From positions 85,978,305-86,042,304 of the forward strand of contig OZ021725.1 of NCBI GenBank assembly GCA_963978545.1: a stretch of DNA of 64,000 bases, given 5' to 3'. This stretch comes from Linyphia triangularis. Its lineage: Eukaryota; Arthropoda; Arachnida; Araneae; Linyphiidae. The notes beneath the pieces are model-generated. The model worked only from the letters and a program-made list of their open reading frames with translations, made no database searches and was not told the DNA's origin. This document shows positions 37,130 to 47,867 of this stretch, piece by piece (the first letter of the stretch is position 1; each line of letters begins with the position of its first letter). The translations under genes and the position numbers were made by a program.

Positions 37130-38712
37130 CTATTTCTTAGTCGTCATCTTTTCCGACGAAAGACAATAACCCACGAACTTGCTTCGAAACAGTTGTTTCT
37201 CAGTCGCTTTCTTCGTCGACGCAAGACAATTGGCCTTATTGAAGCCCACGAACTGGCGTCGAAACTGCTGCCTTCTCAGTCATTTTCATCGTCGACGCAG
37301 GACAATGGGCCTTATTGATGCTCATAAATTTACGTCGACACAGATGTTTTGAGTCGTCTTCTTCGACTCAAGACAATGGGCTTCATTAAGGCCCACGAAC
37401 TTGCGTCGACATTGCTCTGGTTATACTTCGTTTTCTTCTTCAACGCAAGACAAAGAGCCTTATTGAGGCCCATGAACTTGTATCGATACTGCAGTTTCCC
37501 ATTCGTTATATTCGTCAATGCAAAACAATGGGCCTTACTCAGGCCCACGAACTTGCGTCGACACTACTGCATCTCCTTCTTTCGTTTCGTCAACGCAAGG
37601 CAATGGGCCTTATTGAGATCCACGAATTTACGTCGACATTGCGGTTTCCCATTCGTTTTCTTCGTCGACGTGAGAAAATTAACCTTCTTGAGGCCTGAGA
37701 AACTGCATCGACACAAATGTTCTCAGTCGCCGCCTTCTTCGATGTAAAACAATGGGCCTTAATGAGGTCCACTAAACATTTGCGTAAACATTGCTAGACC
37801 CATCTGTTTTCTTCGTCGACGCAAGACAATAGGCCTTATTGAAGTCTACGAACTTGGGTCGACACTGCTGCCTTCTCAGTCATTTTCATCGTCGAAGCAG
37901 GACAAACGGCCTTATTGATGCTCATGAATTTGCGTCTACACAGATGTATCTCAGTCGTCTTCTTCTTCGACGAAAGACAATGGGCTTAATTAAGGCATAC
38001 GAACTTGCGTCGATACTGCAGTTTCCCATTCGTTTTCTTCGTTGACGTAAGACAATAGGCTTTATTGAGGCCCACAAATTTGAGTCAACATTACTAGACC
38101 CAACTGTTTTCTTCGTCGACGCAAGACACTAGGCATTAATAAGGCCCTCAAATTTGCGTCGACACTGCTTGTTTCCATTAGTTTTCTTCTTCGACACAAG
38201 GCAATGGGCCTTATTGAGATCCACGAACTTACGTCGACATTGCTGTTTCTCATTCGTTTTCTTCGTCGACGCAATTCAATGGGCCTAATTGAGGCCCACC
38301 AACTTGCGTCGACACAAATATTTTTACTCAGTCGTCTCCTTCTTTGACCCTTCTTAACTTTACTTTTCGAGGCTAATTAACTTGCATCGACGCAGATTTT
38401 TCCCATTCGTCTTTTTCTTTGACGCAAGACAATGGTCCTTATTAAAGTTCAGGAATTTGCGTTGATACTGATGGTTCCCATTTCTTTTCTTCTTCGGTGC
38501 AAGACAATGGGTGGTCTTATTGAGGCCCGTGAACTTACGTCGACACAAATGTTTCTCAGTCTTCTTCTTCTTCGACGCGAGACAATAGTCTTTATTGAGG
38601 CCCAGGAACTTGTGTTGATACAGCTGTTTCTCACTCGTTTTCTTCTTCGACGCATGACAATGGGACTTATTGAGACCCACGAACTTGCGTCGACACTGCT
38701 GCTTCCCAAGCA
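37130..38712. repeat. 75-bp minisatellite array 1; each unit is a palindrome
   Basis: There are about 21 units of 72-78 bp. The core of a unit reads GTCGACGCAAG, ACAAT, GGGCCT, TATTG, AGGCCC, ACGAA, CTTGCGTCGAC: two nested inverted repeats that could fold as one hairpin. A pyrimidine-rich spacer (CTGCTGTTTCCCATTCGTTTTCTT type) follows. Units differ by point changes. An eight-unit super-period is visible: the block at 37201-37300 recurs at 37801-37900, exactly 600 bp on. Because 75 is divisible by three, long frames of 25-residue repeats run through on both strands; I regard these as by-products. Confidence 0.92.
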
Positions 38713-39030
38713 ACGCAACCATATTGTTTCAATGTGGTGTCAACGTTAAATACCAACATGCACAATGTTGTTTCAACGTGGAACTGCAACGTTGTTTTCA
38801 AGCGGAAGTGTTCACTTAAAGGAGCGTGGATACAATGTTGAGTGCCAACGTTGTTTCAACGTAGATATATCACACTGCTTCCACATGCTAGCTATTGCCC
38901 ACGTGGTTTCAATGTTGAATGTCAATATTGGTTCAACGTGGATTTGTCACATTGTTTCCACGTGAGAGTGTTCATTTTTGCCCATGTGGTTTCCACGTTG
39001 AATGTCAATGTTGTTTCAACATGGATGCAT
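38713..39030. repeat. Degenerate ~84-bp tandem repeats (TGTTTCAACGTGG family)
   Basis: Copies of GTTGAATGTCAAT, TTGTTTCAACGTGG, CACATTGTTTCCACGTG and GTGTTCATTTTTGCC recur with a period of about 84 bp (for example GTGGTTTC at 38903 and 38986). The block starts at CCCAAGCAACG, the right edge of the palindromic array. It has no domain-bearing frame. Confidence 0.75.
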
Positions 39031-39032
39031 CC

Positions 39033-39320
39033 CATTGTTACCACATGATAGTGTTCACTTTTACCAATGTTGTTTAAACATGAATCTTCAACATGAGTGT
39101 TCAATATTGAATCTTGCCAATGTTGTTTCAAGACACACATCCCATAATGCTGTTTTTACAGCACTATAGTTCTTGAGCCCAAGAACTAGTGCTGTAGAAA
39201 CAGTTTTTCTGGAAAGTATGTCTTGAAACAACATTGGCAAGAATCAGATTGAACACTCATGTGGAAGATTCATATTTAAACAACATTGGTAAAAGTGAAC
39301 ACTATCATGTGGTAACAATG
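39033..39320. repeat. Large palindrome, ~143-bp arms with a 4-bp loop
   Basis: The left arm 39033-39175 (starting CATTGTTACCACATGATAGTG) is matched by the reverse complement 39180-39320 (ending CACTATCATGTGGTAACAATG). The arms meet at GTTCTTG-AGCC-CAAGAAC. There are a few mismatches and small gaps. It is built from the same words as the 84-bp repeats to its left, so the repeat train turns round here. It may be a foldback element end. Confidence 0.85.
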
Positions 39321-39369
39321 TGGAACACCCATGTTAAAACAGTATTGCTCATATTTTTCATATTCACAT

Positions 39370-41171
39370 TGCTCATATTTTTTGGAAGGGGTTATGAAAT
39401 TAAAATTCAAAATACCATTTAAAGTTGCAATTTTAAGCAAAACAAATTATTGATTTTTGTATTTTAATAGATAACAGAAAAAATTTGGAAGCGAATGTAT
39501 CCTGCCTACTTTCCTAAGCGCTTGTTTTGACACATTTTTTTCACATGAATGTGTTTAGTTTTATTAGCACTGTAAAGTTTAAGAGTATATGCATTATAGA
39601 AACTCTCATTTAATGAAAAGAAAAAGTTAAAACTAGAATATTTTCCAAGTATTGGCTTTATGAGTTTCCAACTACAGTTACACAATGTATCATCTTTTAG
39701 TAGGTAGAATATCATTTTGTGAAAAATTAAACTTTCCTTTTATATGCAGAGGATTATTCTGTACAAAAATTTAATTTTGCTCCAATGAACCACAATTAAA
39801 ATTAATTATAATATTTGCTTCTTAATTATCTCTGAACTAATCAAATTTGAATAAAAATTATACATATATATTTTTAAACTGTAAAAATAAATCATAATGT
39901 TCAAAATAATTTTATTTCAAAAATAGCATGCATAACATTAAAACAAATGTTAATAAAACAAATATTAATAATTACATGTAACAGTAACAGACATAGTCCT
40001 AACACAATTACATAGGTACAAATACCTTTCAAATTGTTTCTAAGTTCACACTTTAAAACAGCAAATAGAAAATTATAAGATGATTAAATATATATGTGCT
40101 AATTTTTAATGACATATCCCATTCAGAGCAACAGTAGGATCTTAACTTCAAGACCCCATTTAATGACAGTAAAATAAGAAAGGAGATACAAAACAATTAT
40201 TTAAGTTTGTGAACCATATGTTATAATCCATGTTTACAATCCACAATATCATTCCCAAAAATATTCCACATCTCTGTCACAATCAGCAGCCTTAATGTCA
40301 CTCCACGAGCTTCTTTCGCCTCCTCATTGGTTGTTTTCATAATCTCTAAAATAAAATTACCTTTATTTAATACAATAAAGCATTCAAACATATATTTATA
40401 TAGATATAACTGTTTTCCAATTTTTAAAAGTAGACACCATGCCAAAAATAATAATAAAGAAATACGACGTGTAAAAATGCTCAAATCCAACTCTGCTACT
40501 TAAATCGCCAACCAAATTCAAAGATTGAATATATTAATCAAGATAATATCCCTTTTTTATGACTTAAAAAAATCCCTCTCTCGCGTTGAAAGCGATCCTC
40601 TTGTTTTGGATGGTTTTAAGTCAATGCCAGTATGCAGAAGCACCCTTCATATTATGGTTTGCACATTGGACTGACCAAAGATCACACGACCATTTAAGGC
40701 AATAACAGACTTATTTCAGAATATCATGCAATGACGATACACAATATAGTTTAATCAAAAGTAGATTATGTAAAAAAAATTCGAAGGCAGATGCAGAATA
40801 CCAATGTTGCCTACTCCCACCCAGTATTTGAAAACTAAAATGAAGAGTAGAAAAATTTAAAGGAAAAACATATAATATAGGTTTTTAATTAATGTTATAT
40901 TTCAATAGGAAACCAATTATAATTTTTGAAAATTCTAGATTGAAACAACTTAGTTGCCTTTTACTCTTAGGTATACTTTTAGAAAAATTTACTGTATCAT
41001 ACAAATTTAGCTTTAAATTCAAAAACCCTTTTTACTACTTTGAGGATAAATTAAATGAGCTGCTGCAACCAAATTGAAGCCATGCTTTCTATTGGTTTCC
41101 AGTTCAAAGTTAGGAGCCCTTTTTTCATTACATAGTTGCCTGGAGGTTAAAATAGTCAATTAGGATATTTT
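39370..41171. other. Intergenic, AT-rich
   Basis: I see no gene or element end. Open frames at 39506-39715 and 40221-40490 (minus) carry no recognisable domain. Confidence 0.45.
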
Positions 41172-41358
41172 GGTACTTGCGTATTAACGCCACCGCAGCT
41201 ACAGATTTGGCGGTTTTTAATTACTTACAAGGAATTAGAGTTTTATACTTACAAAGAATCCAAAAGATAACTGCATGCGAACAACAAGATTGCTCTTTAT
41301 TGGCGGCACTGAAAAACCGTCAAATCTGTAGCTACAGTGGCGTTAACACGTAAGTACC
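41172..41358. mobile_element. 187-bp MITE with ~47-bp inverted ends and 8-bp target duplication
   Basis: The left end GGTACTTGCGTATTAACGCC and the right end, read inward, GGTACTTACGTGTTAACGCC stay similar for about 47 bp (to GGCGGTTTTT/GACGGTTTTT). The element is flanked by GATATTTT at 41164-41171 and 41359-41366, a perfect 8-bp duplication. The size and lack of a frame make it a MITE. Eight base pairs fits hAT-type transposases, although the ends do not start with CAG. Confidence 0.85.
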
Positions 41359-41366
41359 GATATTTT

Positions 41367-41553
41367 TCTTACCAAAAAAAGTTTTCTGGAGGCTAAAATA
41401 GTCACTTTAGTAAACGCCACTAGCAGTCTTGTTATAATACTGCCATAATTCAGACATGTTCACAACAGCAAAACTAATTTAAAAAGAATAAAAAAATTAT
41501 ACTTAATATATAAATTATAGAGGATTATCAAAAGAACTATCAGTGTCATTTAA
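41367..41553. other. Short intergenic spacer
   Basis: It contains CTGGAGGCTAAAATAGTCA at 41391, a near copy of the sequence at 41141 left of the MITE. The MITE thus sits between two copies of a 19-bp phrase about 250 bp apart. Confidence 0.45.
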
Positions 41554-41931
41554 CATGATGGCCACAAAATTCAGGTAAAAAGTTCCCTGACAGATTTCTA
41601 AAAAATTCCTTTCCTGCAAACTTTTTCCGAATTCCCCCAATTTTTTCAGATATGTTGACACACTTATCGAATAGAACATGTATGCTAAAGAGATAATATG
41701 CCAATTTTTTAAAAATAGGTTTGGTGGTAGTTAAAAGTTAAAATTATTCCATAACATTAAAACTTCTAATGATTATCACAGCAAATCTTCAGGAAAATGG
41801 TACCAAATTAGGGATAATGGATAAACATACCCTAAACAGTAACAGTAAATTTTCCTGAATATTAAAAAAAATTCCCTGATTTTTTCCACAATCGAAAAGT
41901 TTCTTGATTTCCAGGTTCTGTAGCCACACTG
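41554..41931. mobile_element. 378-bp MITE with CAGTG-type inverted ends
   Basis: The left end is CATGATGGCCACAAAATTCAGG and the right end, read inward, CAGTGTGGCTACAGAACCTGG. TTTAA directly flanks both sides (41549-41553 and 41932-41936). Internal phrases such as AAATTCCCTGA recur. A second copy of the left end, CAGTGGCCACAAAATTCAGG, lies at 43451. It resembles hAT-type ends, but the direct repeat is only 5 bp, so the superfamily is uncertain. Confidence 0.6.
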
Positions 41932-42060
41932 TTTAAGTACAACAGCTCTAACAAAGGTGAAATAAGCAAGTCCACAGAACACTGAAAAAAAAAAGAATGT
42001 TCAATTCTAATACAATAAGTAAATTTATTCTAAAAAGTATTCCCAAATATAACTTTGGTA

Positions 42061-42937
42061 CAGTCAAACCCTGTTAATGTGAAATCCGTTAACCTGAACT
42101 CCCGTTTAACGCAAAGAAAAAAGCAGTTCCCCGTATTTAAAACTTGACGTTAATTTATTCAGTTAGCACAAACAATTTCAACGGCCCCAGCGACTTCGTG
42201 TTAATGAGATTTGGCCGCAGAGTTGGACCCCTCCCTGCCCCAAAAAATGTTTTTTTTTGTGTTGTTTAAAAAAAAAAACAGGTTTTTTTTTCCCGTTTTT
42301 TTTTTTTTTTTAAAATCCTTTTCTAATTAAAATGTATACATATTTATAAATAAAATTTTACATTAACTAGAATAATAAATTTTCAAATAACAAATAATAT
42401 ATCTTCTGAAAATAATTTACACTAAGTAAATAAACATTTGCTACTTATGTGAACAATTAAATCATTAAATTTTAATATTATATTTAGAGATATATAGTTT
42501 CCATTGGATTTAAAAAAACATAATACAATAGTAATTGTTTTCTACTTCTACATGGAATATTGCTCTTAGATTCATCAGTAATGGTGATAAGTTATACATA
42601 ATTATATTTTTAAGGTTTAGAAATAAGTTATTTAAGCACAAAACCTCTATTTCACAAACAAATTTAAAATGCAGCATATAATTTAATTTTAATTAATAAT
42701 TTTGAATATTATTATAAAACAGTAATAAAACACTTAGATTAATATAAAAAGTTATTTTTGATACTTATAAAAAGTTCTATAGACTTTCATTATAAGATTT
42801 ATTTAAAAAAGTTATTTACAACAAATAATTTAAAAAATCTAATTATAAATAAACAAAAAAAAAATGCAATTTTAAATTAGTCTTTAAAAAGAGAAAAAAA
42901 ACTATTTGGTTTAAACCATGCCAACCCTGTTCGACTG
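42061..42937. mobile_element. Tigger/pogo-like (Tc1/mariner superfamily) non-autonomous element
   Basis: The left end CAGTCAAACCCTGTTAATG lies after TA at 42059-42060. The right end, read inward, is CAGTCGAACAGGGTTGG, with TA at 42938-42939. CAGTCGAAC-type ends with TA duplications are typical of pogo/Tigger elements. The left subterminal part (CCGTTAACCTGAACTCCCG, CGTGTTAATGAGATTTGGCC) also fits. The interior is AT-rich without a transposase frame. The ends match for only about nine bases, so confidence is moderate. Confidence 0.55.
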
Positions 42938-42939
42938 TA

Positions 42940-44117
42940 TAACAAAAAGGGAGATTTAAAAAAAAAATTAACAATTTTTTTTTTGCAAAAGAATTCCACT
43001 TTCTAATTTTAGTTTTTTAGAAAGTTCTTTTTGTAAATTTTTAAATAGCGAAATATGCTATACTGTACTGCATCTTTTCAATTTACCACAGTACCTGAAA
43101 AGGATAGGATTCAGTTGTTAGGGGCCAGCGATCAGATTCCAGGCACTACCTGTTCCACAGGGTTGTACATGGAGGCAGTAAGCTGAAAATATGTTAACTA
43201 TTATAAAATGTATCATCCTTATGTACATGTATATATTTACACTGATGACGTCTTTTTTAAACCTTACTTTGAAATATCGATTTGATTACCAGGTGGGATA
43301 GAGAGAAATTCTCAATTTGTTATCCATCACTGCTTGAAAAAGAAAATTAACGAAAGAAATTCATTTTTTGCACACAAAACATCAGTTCATTTTGCAGCTA
43401 TATTTTTAAATAAACATTTAATTTTACATTAATTAAAACAACACATTACACAGTGGCCACAAAATTCAGGAAAAAAGTTTTCTGATAATACCCTGATAGA
43501 TTTTTAAAAAATTTCCTGATAGATTTTTAAAAATTCCCTGATTTTACAGCAAATTTTCTTCAAATTTCCAGATGTGTGATCGAATTGAACATGTTAAAGA
43601 GACTACGGGTGTGGAAAATCACATAACTTTCAATTATATTATATAACATTAAGAAATGTTCTATACTACATCTGTATTCCACCTGAAATAAATTACTGGC
43701 TCTGTTGTCCCGATCCCTATTACGGTGGAGATTTTTTTTAACTGAATCAGTTCATTTAATTACCGCAAAAATTCTTTCAACAAGTATAGAAATAATATTT
43801 ATACAGCATGTTTAATTCTCAGTGATCAATCGTTTTAGAAAAACATACTTTTACAAGACAGCCCATTCAGTTTTATAGCTCATACAAAACAAGTGAAATA
43901 TAATCTTAGGTTTATTTATGTCACACGTGTGTCCCAAAAATCAACAAACCTAACTGATAAGAACATCATTCATTATCTAATTTCATTTATAAATAGAAAA
44001 ACATCTAATTTAGAAAACCGCTAAATAATAGAGTACAAATTAATAATGTAATGAAGAAAACTTACCAGAAAAGGCATTAATCCATTTGTCAACAGACAAC
44101 GTCAAGTTTCAAATCAA
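42940..44117. other. Intergenic with a fragment of the 41554 MITE family
   Basis: At 43451-43612 CAGTGGCCACAAAATTCAGG is followed by the same CCTGATAGATTTTTAAAAA and ATCGAATTGAACATG phrases as in 41554-41700. This is a 5'-end copy without a recognisable right end. The rest is AT-rich and shows nothing else. Confidence 0.5.
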
Positions 44118-44125
44118 GTTCAAAA

Positions 44126-47100
44126 CAGGGCTGCCAACTCTCAGATAGCCAGAATCGCCAACAGCCTATTAAAAAATCGCCAAAAATCGCCAGATCTGAA
44201 AATCAAGAAAATCGCCAAAATATAGCCAAAAATCGCCAATTGAGAAAATAATTCGCCAAAAAAACTAAATGTGTTTATCAATAGTATTGCCTTTCCAGCC
44301 AAGCCAATTGGCGGATAAATACCTGGTTTTTTCAACGTTGGAGGGTAATTTGAAAATGAGGATATCTGCGGGGTTTTTTTTCCCCCCAAAAAGAATGTAT
44401 TTTTTTTACTACGGAGAGGTCATTTTTTCGAGTAATCTGATAAGTTCAAGGCATGGATTAAATAAACAAGGGTCATTACTATACGAGTAGGCGACAAAAC
44501 ACGAGATCAATTTATTTTATCCCCTACCCGGTAGTGTTCGTCACTGTGGTGTTCGTTTCAAATTTCAATTAGTTTGCAGCCGTTTTTAGGGTTTCCTATC
44601 CCTCCCTATTGCCCCCCAGGAGTTCTCTTACAAAGAAACCTCGGCGCCTACTTGACAAATAATTAGATCGACTTGGCGGGCAAACTTAACGTAACCAAAT
44701 GGTTGTGGAGAATCTCGTTTTAGGGCAGTTTAGCTTCTAGCCTCCAGCCTTCTTCTTTCCTTTTTTTTTTTTTTTTTTTGTCTCGCATGCAGAACCAAAT
44801 AGCGGCGAACAGAACAAAGGACCAAGGGGTACCCTGTTGTGTTTGTTAAAATACTAGTCGCACTGTCGGCGTGGGGGGGGGGGGGGGAGATGAAAAGTGC
44901 AGTGTCATTTCCTTTCCCTTGTTCCAATCTTGAGCCGAAACCGATTCTGGTTTGGCTTTTTTCCTTTCCATTTCTATCTATTAACTGGGCTGGGATTTAG
45001 GAAAGTTAAGCTGAAGACACACAGGAACAAATTCCACCCTCCTTAAGATTTCATTTCTCCACTTTCGACATTTATCAAAAGGAGGCTTGTATCCTCGCCG
45101 TGCCCGGCCTTTTAGTGAGGCCTATGTGTCCCCAGTTTAGGCTGTCACGTATATTCATTACGTAAAAAAAATTTCGTTGCTTTCGAAATAATATTGGAAA
45201 TTTTTTTTGGATATTCATAGGTTATTTGCTTACGCTTGTCATTTAAAACTTAACAATAAGAATAATAAAAGATTGCAAATTATTATTTACTTTCAATTTG
45301 ATTTTGTTCAAGGGAAGAAACAGTATAAATAGAAGAAAATACAACGAACCTGGAAATGATGAAGAAAATGGTAGATAAAAATGTAAATAGTACAGCTTTA
45401 ACCACGCAATTATTTCTAAAAAGAGTTAATTAACTTTAGAGAGAAATGAAAAAAAAAATATTGACATAGTTAACATGACTGATTACAATGCTTTAATTGG
45501 ATATAAAAATAAGAATTTATGTTTTTGAATAAGAATTATTTGATTAGTTTTCTTAATAATCTTATGACTTTGGAAATTTTAATTTGTTAAAAATTTTAAA
45601 CTTGTTTTTTTAACAGTTCAGATTGTTACTACATCAATAATCGGACATCTGTCACAATCCCTGTCGGGTCTACTTATATTTTGAAAATTGAGATCACCAC
45701 AGAACTCCTTCACGCTATGGAAAATTTTGAAACAATATTTCATATTTTCTTAGTTACACGAGCAGTTTTGCATTTAAATAATTTTATGCTTTTACATGGA
45801 ACTAGATAAATTATTTTTATGAATTTCAATGATCCATTTGTTAAAACAGGGAAATAAGAGTATTGGATTCGGTAAAAAAAAAATCGATTTTTGTTTTTCT
45901 TCATGTTTTGGGATGTGCTCTGAGTTAAAAAAAAGTGGTCTAGAACAATGTCGGTGTACGTCCGTAGACCTAGTAAGCATAACTCTCGAACAGATTGATC
46001 TACGATATTCTATTTTGGGCCGCACTCATCAAATAAGCATTTTACCTTGTTTGTAAAAGTATTACTTTCCCCACTATACTAAACTTCAACTTAACTAGAC
46101 ATCACTTAGACGGTAGATCATCACAGTGCTCATAGGCAATTAATCCATTTTAGCGGAGTGAAGACATAATTATCGCCAAACCTTATAGTCTTTTGTTCTG
46201 TACATGGTTGTGGTTTGGCGAACATTATGCTTTCACGCCGCCAAAATGGATTAAATACCTATGAGCACTGTGACGATCTATTGTCTAAGTGATGTCTAGT
46301 TAAGTTGAAGTTTAGTATAGTTGCATAAGTAACTATTTCCTATGACATTTTTTTTTCAATAGGATCGGCTTAAATTAGAACTTCTAGAACGTGGGAAGAC
46401 TGCTTCTTCCTCTCGTTTTTTATTTCTGGGAACACCTTTAGATTAGATACGAATCAAGTTTTTTAATAAGTAAAAATCCTTTGCACGAAATAAGAAAACA
46501 ATTTGTGATTAGTTGAAATGCACTTCGAATTCTTCCACCTCTTTTTATTTTACACTACAACACTTAGATTAAGTTCAATTGGATTACAAGTGAGTTAATT
46601 AGTTCCTACAAGTCAAATAGAAACGTGTGTAAAAGAGGCCTTTTAGTGACAGCCCTAAAACTTGATAGAATGCATTGCTATCGATATCGAAATCTATCTG
46701 CTAAGTTTCAGCTCGAATGGATAAAGCTAGGCAAGTGGATTAATTTGTCGTTATCATTTTCTCAGATTCGTACGCCACACACAAAACCAAACAAAATCGA
46801 AGTTAGGATTTAGAAATGCAACATACAAAATTCAAAGAAAATTGTTTCCCCAATGAAAATAAAATTAAAAAATAGGCCATATTCTAAATGAACAACCGAA
46901 TTCTAAAAATAGATATCAATTAAGTACCATATTTAATGCCTAATAATCTACAAACAGCAAAGTATTTAAAAGTAAATGGTTGAGAACAAAACAGGAACAA
47001 AAAGTAAGCCAAAGTATTTTAATGATAGTGCAATAAATGTATCTTCTAACCAATCTTCAATAATTCAAGACAACAGGTGCCTGCATTTACCAGACAGTTA

Positions 47101-47334
47101 CAAGGAAGGTTGACTGCTTTAAACAAAACAAAAAAATATATATATATATAAAAAATAGCAAATATCCAGAAAATCACTGGAAAATCCGAAAATCGCCAAA
47201 AAAAAGTGGAAATTCGCCAGAATAATTTTTTTAAATCGCCAAAAAATCGCCAATCGCCAAACCCTCAAAACCTATCGCCAAACGCCTTCAAAAATCGCCA
47301 AATTGGCGAAAAATCGCCAGACCTGGCAGCGCTG
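44126..47334. mobile_element. 3.2-kb non-autonomous hAT element
   Basis: The ends are CAGGGCTGCCAACTCTC (left) and CAGCGCTGCCAGGTCTGG (right, read inward). A perfect 8-bp duplication GTTCAAAA lies at 44118-44125 and 47335-47342. Both subterminal regions are crowded with TCGCCAAAAATCGCC-type words (44150-44270 and 47190-47325), the usual look of hAT transposase-binding repeats. No transposase-length frame is present. The interior carries a fragment of the long-inverted-repeat family (46632-46815), a palindromic MITE (46073-46321) and a G-run of about 15 at 44873-44887. The intact duplication points to fairly recent insertion. Confidence 0.88.
46073..46321. mobile_element. 249-bp palindromic MITE nested in the hAT element
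   Basis: The left arm 46073-46182 (ACTATACTAAACTTCAACTT...) pairs with the right arm 46212-46321 (...AAGTTGAAGTTTAGTATAGT), leaving a 29-nt loop. The arms are about nine tenths identical by eye. TA dinucleotides at the ends would suit a Tc1/mariner-type target, but the exact boundary is unclear because the palindrome runs through them. Confidence 0.8.
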
Positions 47335-47342
47335 GTTCAAAA

Positions 47343-47867
47343 GTGACGCTAGCTACGTCATCACTGAAAGGTAAAAGCGTATTGCGCATGCGTCGGATGA
47401 TGGAAATCGTGGATCAGTGGTGAATTGTTGAAGTATAGTTGAATTATCACGTTGATGCAATATTATAAAACCACGTTCAGTAAACGGATTTTTTTTTTTT
47501 TGCTTTCATAAATTGCTTTTACCAAAGTTTTCAATTAATATGATTCTTGGACAGGATTGGGGTTTTCCAAAAACCAAAGAAGACACTTGTTTCATGTCTG
47601 GTTGAAATATCACATTGAAACAACATTGTGATATCACATTAGAAAAGTGAAGAAAACGAAATTCTGACTTTATTCGTACTACATAATTAAAACCCCTAAA
47701 AACTATACGAGATAAATTGATTTATGCTAATATCTGTTATAAAATATCAGCTTCCTTAAAAATGCATTGGAATTGCACATTGATACAATGTGGTTACAAT
47801 GTGCCTTTCTCACTTTCAACGTATCCACCAAAAAACCACATAGAAACAACATGAGTGTGTTGCTTGG
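47343..47867. repeat. Left-flank module of minisatellite array 2
   Basis: It carries words of the 84-bp family in reverse orientation (CACATTGAAACAACATTG at 47612, CCACATAGAAACAACATG at 47834), with a mixed T-rich stretch between. It ends at GTTGCTTGGG (47863), the reverse complement of the CCCAAGCAAC that begins the right flank of array 1 at 38706. Confidence 0.6.

Noticed and set aside
37130..38750. Protein-coding repeats (frames of about 100-130 codons on both strands)
   Set aside because: The 75-bp unit is 25 codons, so frames stay open automatically in both directions; this reflects the repeat.
44141..44490. Frames at the left end of the hAT element
   Set aside because: They arise from the repeated TCGCCAAAAATCGCC words of the subterminal region.
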